A stretch of 64,000 nt of DNA from Deltaproteobacteria bacterium (GTDB lineage: Bacteria > Desulfobacterota > Desulfuromonadia > Geobacterales > JAJYBI01): NCBI GenBank assembly GCA_021779095.1, contig JAJYBI010000017.1, positions 1 through 64,000 of the forward strand, given 5' to 3'. A program made the translations under genes and the position numbers. The notes under the pieces are model-generated. The model searched no databases. It saw only the letters and a program-made list of their open reading frames with translations, and had not been told where the DNA came from. Shown piece after piece: positions 26,647 through 37,100 of the stretch. The stretch's first letter is position 1. The number at the start of each line of letters is the position of its first letter.

Positions 26647-27006
26647 ATGAAAAGGGTCCCGTTCGTCGTCGTCGCCGTGGCGCTGCTGGTGATGGGGATA
26701 GCGTTGCCGAGCGAGGCGCGCGCGCATTTCAGGGGGAGCATCTGGATCGGGCCGGGGTGGTACCCGTACGCCTACACGTACCCGTACAGCTATTCCTACC
26801 CCTACTACTATTCGCCGCCACCGGTCATCATCCAGGAGCAGGCGCCGGACGTCTACGTCAAGCCCGAGCCGCAGCCGGAGGAGCCGGCCTGGTACTACTG
26901 TCCCGACCAGAAGGCGTACTACCCGTACGTGAAGCACTGCCCGGGCGGATGGCAGAAGGTGATGCCGACGCCGCCGCCGGCCGACAACGACAAGGGGAAG
27001 GAGTGA
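26647..27006 (+). CDS. exported Pro/Tyr-rich hypothetical protein
   Basis: MKRVPFVVVAVALLVMGIALPSEARA signal, GGAGG RBS, YPYAYTYPYSYSYPYYYSPPP and YYCPDQKAYYPYVKHCPGGWQKV. Confidence 0.7.
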   Translation: MKRVPFVVVAVALLVMGIALPSEARAHFRGSIWIGPGWYPYAYTYPYSYSYPYYYSPPPVIIQEQAPDVYVKPEPQPEEPAWYYCPDQKAYYPYVKHCPGGWQKVMPTPPPADNDKGKE

Positions 27007-27013
27007 ACCGGTC

Positions 27014-27502
27014 ATGAAACAGATACGCATGGGGACGATTCTGCTGTTGGTGCTGGCGATGAGCGGCTGCGCGGTCCTTCCCCGGGGGCCGAGCGTGATG
27101 GTGCTGCCGGAGCCGGGGAAACCGTTCGAGCTGTTCCAGACCGAAGACATGACCTGCCGGCAGTGGGCCGCCCGGCAGATCGGCATGACGCCGCAGGAGA
27201 TCTCGGATAGCAACATGATCAGCGGCGCCGCCGTCGGCACCCTGCTGGGCGCGGGGGTGGGTGCGGTTCTCGGCGCCGCATCGGGACACGCGGGTGCGGG
27301 TGCCGCCATCGGTGCCGGGAGCGGCCTCCTGCTGGGGACGGCGTCGGGCGCCGAAGGGAGCCGGGTATACGGCTACGAGGCCCAGCGTCGCTACGATATC
27401 GCGTACATGCAGTGCATGTACTCCTACGGGAACCAGATCCCCGGCTCGTCGGGATCGCGACGCTACCAGAGTGCCCCTCCGCCGCCGCCGCCGATGCGGT
27501 AA
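27014..27502 (+). CDS. glycine-zipper lipoprotein
   Basis: Lipobox MSGC; GAAVGTLLGAGVGAVLGAASGHAGAGAAIGAGSGLLLG. Confidence 0.75.
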   Translation: MKQIRMGTILLLVLAMSGCAVLPRGPSVMVLPEPGKPFELFQTEDMTCRQWAARQIGMTPQEISDSNMISGAAVGTLLGAGVGAVLGAASGHAGAGAAIGAGSGLLLGTASGAEGSRVYGYEAQRRYDIAYMQCMYSYGNQIPGSSGSRRYQSAPPPPPPMR

Positions 27503-27619
27503 CGATCAGCGGGAAGGCATCATTCCCGTATGAGAGACCGGCGGTACGCCCCTCTTGACAGGGAGGGTGCGGTTTGCTACATACAGGTGCGGACAGCATC
27601 ATACCGGCATGCACCGGTC

Positions 27620-27733
27620 GCGATAGACGACAATACTAAACCATCCGCGAGGATGGGGCGGAAAGCCCATCGGGTCTCCAGCAGACAGCCGGGTTGCCGA
27701 AATATCAGACAGATATTCGGCCCCGGCTTTTTT
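27620..27733 (+). promoter_or_regulatory. GEMM-I riboswitch (probable GEMM-Ib / 3',3'-cGAMP class) with terminator
   Basis: GCGATAGACGACAATACTAAACCATCCGCGAGGATGGGGCGGAAAGCCCATCGGGTCTCCAGCAGACAGCCGGGTTGCCGAAATATCAGACAGATATTCGGCCCCGGCTTTTTT; near-identical to the minus-strand copy at 3084-3200. Confidence 0.88.
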
Positions 27734-27852
27734 CATGCGGAGGTACCGGGAAGGGAGGTAAAGGCGGCCCACGGACGACGGCCGCCGGATGAAGGACCTG
27801 ACTGCCGTATCACGGCATACTTGTACCATGACACCATCAGGAGGAATCAGAT

Positions 27853-28470
27853 ATGAAGAAACTGTGCAGCATCGTCTGTCTTGCCGCGGTGGCGGCGCTA
27901 CTGGCGGCACCCGCATCCGCGGAGAACATCTCCGGCAAACTGGGGCTCACCGGCCGTCTCGGCTTCATGATCCCGGCGGACAGCGAATATACCGACGCGT
28001 CTCCCCATGCCACCATCGACACGGACACCGGTTTCACCGGCGGCGGCGGGGTCATCTTCGGCCTCAACCGGAGCGTCGCCGCGGAGGTGGACATCACCCA
28101 CACCGATTTCGACGGTTCCATCGGCGGCAGCCGGCTCGGGAACTTCGAGACGCTCGACCTCGCCTTCGGCCTGCAGTACCGGTTCTACGAGCAGATTCCC
28201 CACCTCGTTCCGTTCGCCGGCGTGGGATTCGACGTCCTTTTGAACGATTTCACCTTTGCCGACGGGTACCGGGCGGATGTGGACACGGTGGTCGGCCTGC
28301 ACGCCAAGGCGGGCGCCGACTACTTCCTCACGAAGCGGCTGGCGCTGACCGGCGAGGTGAAAGGGCTCGTGGCCGGTGATGCCGATATCAACGACGCCGG
28401 GGCGAAGGTCGGCAACTACGACCCGATGGGGGTCTCCACCACCTTCGGCATCCGCTACTTCTTCAACTGA
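27853..28470 (+). CDS. outer-membrane beta-barrel protein
   Basis: Signal peptide, alternating beta-strand pattern, terminal FGIRYFFN. Confidence 0.75.
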   Translation: MKKLCSIVCLAAVAALLAAPASAENISGKLGLTGRLGFMIPADSEYTDASPHATIDTDTGFTGGGGVIFGLNRSVAAEVDITHTDFDGSIGGSRLGNFETLDLAFGLQYRFYEQIPHLVPFAGVGFDVLLNDFTFADGYRADVDTVVGLHAKAGADYFLTKRLALTGEVKGLVAGDADINDAGAKVGNYDPMGVSTTFGIRYFFN

Positions 28471-28508
28471 CACCCCCTCCCGGGCGTCGTACGGTGCCGG
28501 GAAACAAC

Positions 28509-28546
28509 GGGCCGTCCCTTGCGGGGCGGCCCGTCCATTTTTCGCC
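28509..28546 (+). terminator. intrinsic terminator
   Basis: GGGCCGTCCCTTGCGGGGCGGCCCGTCCATTTTT. Confidence 0.7.
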
Positions 28547-28560
28547 GGCCGCAATTATCC

Positions 28561-28589
28561 TTGACAATTTCAGCAGTTACCGGTAGATA
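28561..28589 (+). promoter_or_regulatory. sigma70-like promoter
   Basis: TTGACA (28561-28566), 17-bp spacer, TAGATA (28584-28589). Confidence 0.65.
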
Positions 28590-28595
28590 CATACC

Positions 28596-28718
28596 GAACA
28601 AACGCATTCAAGCAAATATCTCACATACAGGGTATCTGGGTGAATTCCATGGACGGAACTCATTGCAGATGTGATGAAGCCGTGTCGTCAGTCCGGAACT
28701 GACGGTGCGGCTTTTTTT
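28596..28718 (+). promoter_or_regulatory. structured 5' leader with intrinsic terminator (candidate attenuator/riboswitch)
   Basis: Helix TCACAT (28621-28626)/ATGTGA (28669-28674) enclosing hairpin GTGAATTCC/GGAACTCAT, then terminator AGCCGTGTCGTCAGT...ACTGACGGTGCGGCTTTTTTT (28678-28718), all between promoter and ATG 28770. Confidence 0.5.
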
Positions 28719-28769
28719 GTGCCTGCGCCGACGACCGGCGGCAGGCGAACCGGGAAAGGAGATTACGTC

Positions 28770-30272
28770 ATGGCAGATCGGTTGAGCAGACGCACCTTCC
28801 TGAAGATCTCGGCGGCGACGGCCGTCGGCATGGCGGCGGGCGGCGCCCCCTGCCGCAGCCAGGGAAGCCGCCCCGACGGGACACCCCACCGGCCCGGCAT
28901 GCCGCCCGCCGGAATAGCCCCCCTGCGCATCAATGCGGATACCGACGCATTGCCCGCGCTCGTCCGCCGCTACCCCTGGCTCCGGTACGGCAGTTCACCG
29001 GCGGGTCGGCTGCAGATCGCCCCCGTCGGCGCCCTGGCCGGCGCCCCGGCGGCAATGCGGGGAGTGGGCACCCCCGGCGAGCGGGTCTTCATCCCGGCGC
29101 CCGGCGTCCGTATCCTGCCGTGGGCCCCCCTCTTTTGCCGGCCGTCGCCGCTGATCGAGGCGGACGGCACGATCAAGCGGCTCGCCGGGACGGACCGGCT
29201 CTTCATCAAGGATGAGGGGAGCATGGAAACGCTTCTGTACGGCAACAAGATCAGGAAGTACGAGTTCCTGCTCCCCAACCTCGCCGGCAGCGGCGTCCAG
29301 ACGCTCCGGACCCACGGGGCCTTCGGCAGCAACCACTGCACCTATCTCACCCTGGCGGCGCGGTTCGGACGCTACCGCCCCGAAGGAGCGCCGGGAGGGC
29401 TGGAGGTGGAGCCGATACTCTATCCCCAGCCGCTCACGGAGCACGTGGTGACCAAGCTCCGGCTCCTCGTGGCGAGCGGGGCACGGCTCCGTTTCCTGGA
29501 CGGCGACGCCGCCGTGGGGCTCTCCATCCTGCGCGAGGAGCTGCGGGAGCGGTGCGGCATCGCGGACGGTACGGCGTACGTGCCGCCGGGGGGATCGTCG
29601 CCGCTTGCCGTGCTGGGACATGTGGAGGCGGTCATGGAGCTTGCGGAACAGATCGCATCCGGCGACGGCCCGCTGGATGCCCCGCCGGACTACATCTTCG
29701 TGCCGCTGGGGAGCGGCGCGACCGCCATGGGGCTCGTGCTCGGCTGTGAACTCTTGGGATGGCCGACGACGGTCGTGGGGACCTGCTCCCAGGACAAGGG
29801 GCGGTTCGTCCGGTTCGTGGTGAACGGCGATGCGGAGCTGCCGTTCTCGGTGGGGCATGCCGCCACGCTCCTGGAAGGGGGGCTCGCCTGGCTGCGGGCG
29901 CTGGGGCTCCCCGGCACGACGCCGCTCCCCTCCCGCCACCGTCTGCTGCGCAATCGTTTTGCCTGGGACAGCGAGAGCTGGCGCCCCGCCTACGGCCGGG
30001 TGACGCCGGAGATCGCCCGGGAGGCGGCCGTCGCCGCCGGGTGCGGCCTCGTACTGGACACCACCTTCACCGCCAAGGCGTTCCACACCCTCCGCAGCTG
30101 GGGGGAGCAGGGGCGGCTGGCCGGCAAGAGCGCCCTCCTCTGGAACAGTTACCAGCGGTTTCCCCTGGAACGGCTCCTGCCCGACGATCCCGGCTGGACG
30201 GCGGCACTGCCGGAGCCGCTGGGCGAACGGATCGACCGCTATCTGGCCACGGAACAAGGGAGGTGCGCATGA
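28770..30272 (+). CDS. Tat-exported PLP fold-type II enzyme (ACC deaminase / D-cysteine desulfhydrase-like)
   Basis: [20 protein letters not shown] Tat motif; [62 protein letters not shown]. Confidence 0.75.
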   Translation: MADRLSRRTFLKISAATAVGMAAGGAPCRSQGSRPDGTPHRPGMPPAGIAPLRINADTDALPALVRRYPWLRYGSSPAGRLQIAPVGALAGAPAAMRGVGTPGERVFIPAPGVRILPWAPLFCRPSPLIEADGTIKRLAGTDRLFIKDEGSMETLLYGNKIRKYEFLLPNLAGSGVQTLRTHGAFGSNHCTYLTLAARFGRYRPEGAPGGLEVEPILYPQPLTEHVVTKLRLLVASGARLRFLDGDAAVGLSILREELRERCGIADGTAYVPPGGSSPLAVLGHVEAVMELAEQIASGDGPLDAPPDYIFVPLGSGATAMGLVLGCELLGWPTTVVGTCSQDKGRFVRFVVNGDAELPFSVGHAATLLEGGLAWLRALGLPGTTPLPSRHRLLRNRFAWDSESWRPAYGRVTPEIAREAAVAAGCGLVLDTTFTAKAFHTLRSWGEQGRLAGKSALLWNSYQRFPLERLLPDDPGWTAALPEPLGERIDRYLATEQGRCA

Positions 30273-30964
30273 CCGGCATACGACGGAAATGGCTCGTGAT
30301 CGGCTACCTCGCCGTTGCGCTCGCCGGCGGCGCCGCCTGCCGCACCATCGCCCCCCGGCTGGAAGCGCTGGCAGCGGCGACGGATACATCCGGTGCACCG
30401 TTCTCCGGATCGGTGCTGTCCGCCATGGCGCTGTTCGCCCTGATCTTCGCCCTGACGGTCTTTCTCTCCGCCCCGACGAACCCGCTCTTCTGCCTCGCCG
30501 CGGGGTACCTGTTCGGCGCGGTGCGGGGGACCGCCGTCGCCGCCCTGGCCATCACCCTGGGATCGATGGCGGCGTATTGCTTCTTCCGGATGACCGTCAC
30601 GCCGCCGCTCCGCACACCGGGGCTGCGCAACCCGTTTCTGACCATCGCGCTGCTGCGGGCCTCCCCCTGGTTCCCCGCCCCGCTCGTGAACCTCTTCTGC
30701 GGCATCTGCCGGGTGCGACCGCTCCTCTTCGCCGCGAGCACCATGGCGGGCACCATCCCCCTCGCCGGGGTATATGCCCTCGCGGCGAGCAGGATGCGGG
30801 GTCCGCTGGATGCGTCCCTCCTCCGGTCGCCGGAGATCGTCACCGCCCTTGCCGTGCTGGGAGCGGTGTCGCTCGTCGGGTTCCTGCGGCCGCTCCGGAT
30901 TGTCGCAGAACAGCTGCGGGGGGTCACGGCGCCGGCCGCACGGGCGGCGGACCACCGGACATGA
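30269..30964 (+). CDS. TVP38/TMEM64-like (DedA-like) membrane protein
   Basis: Multiple [32 protein letters not shown]; 4-nt overlap ATGA with the upstream gene. Confidence 0.65.
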   Translation: MTGIRRKWLVIGYLAVALAGGAACRTIAPRLEALAAATDTSGAPFSGSVLSAMALFALIFALTVFLSAPTNPLFCLAAGYLFGAVRGTAVAALAITLGSMAAYCFFRMTVTPPLRTPGLRNPFLTIALLRASPWFPAPLVNLFCGICRVRPLLFAASTMAGTIPLAGVYALAASRMRGPLDASLLRSPEIVTALAVLGAVSLVGFLRPLRIVAEQLRGVTAPAARAADHRT

Positions 30965-31122
30965 ACGGACGTCGGACCACGCCGGCCATGTCTGCGCGTA
31001 CCCGCAGAATTGATCGGACACCAACAATTCCGCTCATGAAACCGCCCCGGATGCCGAACAGTGTAGGCAGGCGGACATCATTCTCGTCACGCCGGATTTC
31101 ATGCCAGACCGGGAGAGTGCGA

Positions 31123-32724
31123 ATGAAGATCAAGACGCGTATCGTGGCGGTCAATGTCGTGATTGCGGCGGTGGCGCTGTCGAGCCTCGCCGTCATGTGC
31201 ATGTACACCTTCAAGCAGGAACTGGAAGCGCAGGCGGTCGTCTCCCAGGAGGCACGCCTCAGGACCTTCTGGCAACTCATCCACCAGGAGGGAAAGGAGC
31301 TGAGGCTCGAAAACGGCCTGCTCATGGCTGGCAGCCACGTGCTGAACGGCGACAACGACCTTCCGGACACGCTCGGCAGGCTGTGCGGCGGAGAGGCGAC
31401 CATCTTCATGAACGACACCCGGATCGCCACCAACATCCTGAAGGAGGACGGCAGCCGCGCCGTGGGAACGAAGCTGACGGGAGCGGTCTACGACACGGTC
31501 ATCCGGGACGGCAAACCGAGCAGGGGGGAGGCGACGGTGCTCGGCACCCCCTATTTCACGGCATACGACCCGATCAAGAACGGCCGGGGCGAAACCATCG
31601 GCGTCCTTGCCACGGCGGTGAAAAAGAGCGACTACCTCGCCTCCTACGACCGGCTCCTGATCCTGGTCCCGGCGCTGGCACTGGCGTTCCTCGCGGCCGC
31701 CGCGTGCGTCACCGTGGTGATCGTCCACCGGCTCTTCGCCCCCCTGAACCGGATGCACGACACCCTGGTCGCGGCCGAGGCGACCGGCGACCTGTCCCTG
31801 CGGATATCGTACGAGGAGCGGAACGAGGTGGGCGAGATGTGCCACGCCTTCAACACGTTCATGGAGAAGTTCCACACCATCGTCACCCGTATCCACGCCA
31901 CCTCCCGACAGCTCGCCGCCGCGGCAGGCGCGCTGAACGGCGCCTACGGCACCATGGTCGCCAACGCCAACGACGTGGCGGCCCAGGCGGCTGCAGTGGC
32001 CGTGGCGAGCGAGGAGATGACCGCCACCTCCCACAACGTCTCATCCAGCTGTTCGTGCGCGGCACAAAGTTCCGAGCAGGCGAGCGGGTCCGCCCAGACC
32101 GGGGCCGGCGTCGTCCGGGAAACGGTGTCCGTCATGAACCTGATCGCGGAGCGGGTCAGGAACTCCGCCCTCTCCGTCGATGCCCTGGTGGCGAAATCCG
32201 ACCAGATCGGCGCGATCGTCAGCACCATCGAGGATATCGCGGACCAGACGAACCTCCTGGCGCTCAACGCGGCGATCGAGGCGGCACGGGCCGGGGAGCA
32301 GGGACGCGGCTTCGCCGTGGTCGCCGACGAGGTGCGCGCCCTGGCGGAACGGACCACCAGGGCGACCCGGGAGATCGGCGACATGATCGGAGCGATCCAG
32401 AAGGAGACGAAGGGGGCCGTCCAGTCCATGGAAGAAGGGGTGAACGAGGTGGAACGGGGCACGCAGGAGGCGGCGAAATCCGGCGAGGCGCTCCAGGATA
32501 TCCTGAACCAGATCCAGGACGTCTCCCTGCAGGTCACCCAGATCGCCACCGCCGCCGAGCAGCAGTCCGCCACCTCCAACGACATCAGCGGCAACATCCA
32601 CACGATCACCGGCATGATGCAGGTAACGGTGGAAGTGGTCACGGAGAGCGCCCGGACCGCGACCGGGCTGGCGGCGCTGTCGGACGACCTGCAGCACCTG
32701 GTGGACCAGTTCAGGATCGCGTGA
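31123..32724 (+). CDS. methyl-accepting chemotaxis protein with periplasmic cache-type sensor
   Basis: TM-sensor-TM-HAMP and signature [43 protein letters not shown]. Confidence 0.9.
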   Translation: MKIKTRIVAVNVVIAAVALSSLAVMCMYTFKQELEAQAVVSQEARLRTFWQLIHQEGKELRLENGLLMAGSHVLNGDNDLPDTLGRLCGGEATIFMNDTRIATNILKEDGSRAVGTKLTGAVYDTVIRDGKPSRGEATVLGTPYFTAYDPIKNGRGETIGVLATAVKKSDYLASYDRLLILVPALALAFLAAAACVTVVIVHRLFAPLNRMHDTLVAAEATGDLSLRISYEERNEVGEMCHAFNTFMEKFHTIVTRIHATSRQLAAAAGALNGAYGTMVANANDVAAQAAAVAVASEEMTATSHNVSSSCSCAAQSSEQASGSAQTGAGVVRETVSVMNLIAERVRNSALSVDALVAKSDQIGAIVSTIEDIADQTNLLALNAAIEAARAGEQGRGFAVVADEVRALAERTTRATREIGDMIGAIQKETKGAVQSMEEGVNEVERGTQEAAKSGEALQDILNQIQDVSLQVTQIATAAEQQSATSNDISGNIHTITGMMQVTVEVVTESARTATGLAALSDDLQHLVDQFRIA

Positions 32725-32770
32725 TGACCGGCACGCAGCTACACGTACACCCAACGAGGAGGCAGCCCTC

Positions 32771-32962
32771 ATGGCAGGAAAGATCAGAGAGATGATCGAC
32801 TCGATCATCAGTCAACGGGCACAGAACAACCCGATGCTGGCGGGGGTCATCAAGACGAAGCTGGTATTGAAGGGGATAGATCCGAACAAATTCAACCGGC
32901 ATTCCGACGATGACCCGGTGATTATCGCGAAGCTCGAGACACTGCTGAAGGATATCAGGTAG
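32771..32962 (+). CDS. hypothetical protein (63 aa)
   Basis: ORF between MCP and FIST genes on the same strand. Confidence 0.55.
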   Translation: MAGKIREMIDSIISQRAQNNPMLAGVIKTKLVLKGIDPNKFNRHSDDDPVIIAKLETLLKDIR

Positions 32963-32994
32963 CTTGCAGCCACGTCAGGGAAAAGGAGCATCCC

Positions 32995-34095
32995 ATGGGA
33001 ATCAGGATTGCCAGTTCCACAAAGGGAACGGTTGAAGAAGCGGTACACGAAATCCGGGGCCAGCTGGAGGGGCTGGACGCGACGATGGTCGCCTACTTCG
33101 CGTCGTCCGTCCACCCGCCCGGATCGATCAGCATGGCGATGGAGGACGCCTTCGCCGGTGCGACGGTGTTCGGCTGCTCCACCGCCGGGGAGATCGTGAG
33201 CGGCAGGATGCTGACGGGGTCGGTCGTGGCCATGGCCTTCGACAAGGGGACGATTCGGGACGTGAAGGTGGAGGTCCTGCAGGACCTGGAGCACGACAGT
33301 TTCGAGACGTTCAAGGCGTTCGAACGGCACTTCGGTGAGAAGATGTCGCGGATGAACCCGGAAAAGTACGTGGGGATCATGCTCATCGACGGCCTGAGCC
33401 GCAAGGAGGAGCTGCTCATCGACCGGATGGGCGACCTGACCAACGTGCACTTCATCGGCGGCTCGGCGGGGGACGACCTGAAATTCGCCGCCACCAGCGT
33501 GTACGCCAACGGCGGCAGCTACCGCAACGCGGCGGTGCTTGCGCTCATCGAACCGGCCGTGCCGTTCGCCTGCATCAAGACCCAGAGCTTCCGGTCGCTG
33601 GGGAAGACCCTGATGGTCACCCGTGCCAACGAGGCCACCCGCGAGGTGCTCGAATTCAACGGCCGCCCCGCCGCCGCGGCCTATGCGGATGCGCTGGGAG
33701 TGCCGGTCTCGGAGGCGCCGAAGCGGTTCATGCACAACCCGGTGGGACTGGTCATCGACGGGGAACCTTACGTACGCAGCCCCCAGCAGATCAACGGAAC
33801 CGCGATGGTCTTCTACTGCAGCGTCACCAAAGGGATGGAGCTCACCCTGCTGGAGTCGACGGACATCATCGCCGACACGGCACAGGCGCTCGGCAGGGCC
33901 AGAAACGACCTGGGGGGGCTGTCGGGACTCATCAACTTCAACTGCATCCTCCGCACCATGGAACTGGACAGCCGGCACCAGTGCGCCACATACGGCAGCC
34001 TGTTCGCGGAGGTCCCCACCATCGGCTTCAGCACCTACGGCGAACAGTTCATCGGTCACATCAACCAGACGGCCACCATGCTCGCCTTCAGGTAA
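32995..34095 (+). CDS. FIST N/C-domain sensory protein
   Basis: ATVFGCSTAGEIVSGRMLTGSVVAMAF, FIGGSAGDDLKF, GFSTYGEQFIGHINQTATMLAF. Confidence 0.85.
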   Translation: MGIRIASSTKGTVEEAVHEIRGQLEGLDATMVAYFASSVHPPGSISMAMEDAFAGATVFGCSTAGEIVSGRMLTGSVVAMAFDKGTIRDVKVEVLQDLEHDSFETFKAFERHFGEKMSRMNPEKYVGIMLIDGLSRKEELLIDRMGDLTNVHFIGGSAGDDLKFAATSVYANGGSYRNAAVLALIEPAVPFACIKTQSFRSLGKTLMVTRANEATREVLEFNGRPAAAAYADALGVPVSEAPKRFMHNPVGLVIDGEPYVRSPQQINGTAMVFYCSVTKGMELTLLESTDIIADTAQALGRARNDLGGLSGLINFNCILRTMELDSRHQCATYGSLFAEVPTIGFSTYGEQFIGHINQTATMLAFR

Positions 34096-34130
34096 CGGCG
34101 CCGCACCGGACGCCGCTCCACTCCGACAAC

Positions 34131-34160
34131 AAGGCCGGTCCCCTGCGGGGGGCCGGCCTT
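34131..34160. terminator. stem-loop between convergent genes
   Basis: AAGGCCGGTCCCCTGCGGGGGGCCGGCCTT. Confidence 0.6.
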
Positions 34161-34181
34161 GTACGTTTCATGCCGCTTCGT

Positions 34182-37100
34182 TCACCGTCTGCCTCCCCGC
34201 GCCGCCAGCTCCCGCTTCAGCCGCTGGGCCGACAGGACGAGGCTTTCCAGCCGCGCCTCCACCACCTGGGGGAAGGCGTTGCCGTCGCTCTCGATGGCCA
34301 GGAACGGCAGGGGGAGCTCCCGCTTGTGCTCGGCCCAGAACCGGCCGTTGTGCCGGGAAAAACGGTCCTTGTCGTGGGTCAGCCGGTGGGTCACGATCGA
34401 CTCGGCGATCCGGCACGGCATGCAGCCGAAGGGGCCGATGCTGATCACCCCGTGCACCTCGTCCCCCACCTCCGAAAGCGCGCTGCTGACGGTGAGGATC
34501 GCCTCGCCGGACAGCTCCGGACTGACGAGCAGCTCCCCCTTTTCCATCAGGTACGCCACATCCACCCCGTGCGCCTCGTAGAAGCCGGACAGCTCCAGCC
34601 GCTCCTGGATCTCCCGTTCGTACCTGCGCGTGACCATCCCCTTCAGCCGGACGGAAAGCTTTTTGGCAAAGGACGAACGCGTTGACAGGTCGTTGATCAC
34701 GCAGTAATCGGTGTAGTGAAGCCATTCGGCGATGGGGGTCACCCGGGCCAGCACCCCCTTCTCCGCCAGCCGCTCCACGAGGTTCTGGCGCGAGAACCCC
34801 TCGCGCCGCACGTAGATCTCGCCGGTGAGAGTGACCTTGACCGCCTCCGATACGGGATGCTTCTTTTCGAAGGCGGCAAGCGCCCGCATCTCCACCTCGA
34901 GGACCGTCAGGAAGCGGGAGCGGGGATCGGTGGCGAGGCTGGCGACGATCCGCTCCTTCGCCGCGCAAAACGTTGCCAGGGCGCGGTCGCGGTCCCGGGC
35001 GAGGGTGAGGATCCCCGCGTACAGGTCATCGAGCCCGTCGGCGACGGTGATGCCGATCCAGGCGCGCCGGGTGAAGGCGGCGGGCAGCCCGGCATAGCCG
35101 TCCTCGAAGGAGAGGGTGAGCTGGGCGATGTTCTCGATACGCCCCCGCCGGATGGCATGTTCCATGAAAACGTTGTACTGGCCGAAGCGACAGGGGCCGT
35201 CCGCGTCGGGCATGAAATAGACGAGGATCTCGTCGTCGTTCTGCCGCTCCCGCAGGTACCGGGTGAGCGACCCGCTCGTCAGGATGAGCGGCAGGCACTC
35301 CTTGCAGGTCGCCTCCCCCTTGCCGAGGGTCAGTTCCTCCCGTCCCGGCGCCGGCAGGGCATCGGCACTGATCCCCACATGGCGGAAGGCGGCGGCCAGC
35401 GACCGGGACAGCATGTCCCCCATGGAGGGGACGACGAGATGGACACGCGGGTCGGTGATCGAGTATTCCTCCCCCCTCCCCGTCACCACCACGAGCCCCT
35501 CCTTCCGCACCTCCACCCGTGCCGGCCGGAACTCGCGCTCCCGCCGGTCGGCCAGGTTTATTTCGCGGTAGCCGCGGATGATATCCAGGAACGCCTCGAT
35601 CCGGGTGTCCACGCCGGCATCGGCCGTATGGGCGTCCAGCTCCAGGGTGAGCGACGGCCGCTGCCCCATGGCCGAGCGGAAGTAGCCGGTGATGAACGAA
35701 TCGGGGCCGCAGCTGAAGCTGGTGATGTAGACGCCGAACAGGTTGCGACGGTCCAGGATGAACCGCGCCCCCCGCAGGATACCCTGGCCCGACCCCCAGT
35801 ACATCCGCTCCAGTCCCCCCGTGTCCGCCTCGTCCAGCGGGAGGAAGTCGTAGGGGATGATCCGGTAGCCGCGGCTGGCGAACTTGTGGGGTATCCCCAT
35901 GTTGCCGAGCCTGCTGAAGGCGTTGTACGGCCGGCCGAAGAGCACGAGCGCCGTCTCGTCGGGCTCAAGCTCCGCCAGGAACCGCCGTCCGTACTCCCTC
36001 ATCTCGGCGAACATGGCGGTCTGCCGGTCCCAGGCGGCGTCGAAGGCGGCCAGCGCCCGTTTCCGGGAGGCCCCCACCTTCCGGCCGATCTCGCCGAACG
36101 CACGCCGCAGGCTCTTCAGGTCCTTGAAGTCGATGACCGCCGTGAGCAGTCTGGACGAAAGCTCGTCGAAGAACGCCGCCGACTGGTAGTACGGCTCCGC
36201 CTGAACGAAGGGGCAGGTGCAGGTCACCTCCGCCGTCGCCTCCAGCGAGGCGTCCTTGATGTGGGGGATGAAGACGTAGTCGGTTTTCCGGTCCAGAAGC
36301 CGCTTCACGAGGCCATGGGCGAGGATGACCGGGTGGCAGAACGGCGCCGCCGCGGCCTCCATCCCGTCCGGATCGGGACTGTCGCCCACCACGACCCGCA
36401 TCCCGAGTCCGGCGAAGAAGTTCGCGTAGAGGGGGAAGAAGGTGTTGGAGAAGAGCGCGGCGGTGATCCCCACCGACCTGGCCTCTCCCTCCTGCGGTGG
36501 CGGCGCGTACCGTCGGTAGACCAGCTCCTCCCGCACCTTGACCAGGTCGAGGCCGGTACCGTGCTCACTCCGGAACCGGACGTTCACGTACTTCTCGCAG
36601 GCCCCGCCGAAGGGGTAGGTAGTGTCGTCGATGACGATGCGGGAGATGGAGCATTTCCGGTCGCACTCCTCCTTCCCGCCGGAGCAGGTAAAGGGTGCGC
36701 CGTAGTGCACCTCCCGGTCCGCCAGTGCGGCCAGGTCGAACCGCCCCTTCTCCAGGAGCCCCCGGTCCAGCTTGCGATGGACCTCCAGCGCCGCGCCATA
36801 CCCCCCCATGAGCCCCGGCTCGGGGGGGACGATGATCTCCTGGCCGCACAGGTTCGCCATGGCGGCGGGGACCGCCCGGTTGTAGCAGACCCCCCCCTGC
36901 ATGAATATCTTCCGTCCCACCGCGCGGTTCCCCTTCACCCGGTTCAGGTAGTTCTGGCAGACGGAGTAGACCACCCCGCCGACGATATCCTCCCGCGTCA
37001 CCCCCTCCTGGGCCGCGGTCTTGATGTCGCTGCCGATGAAGGCGGCGCACTGGTCGTTGAAATCGGGAGGAGCGGTGGCGTTGAAGGCGATCTCCGCGAT

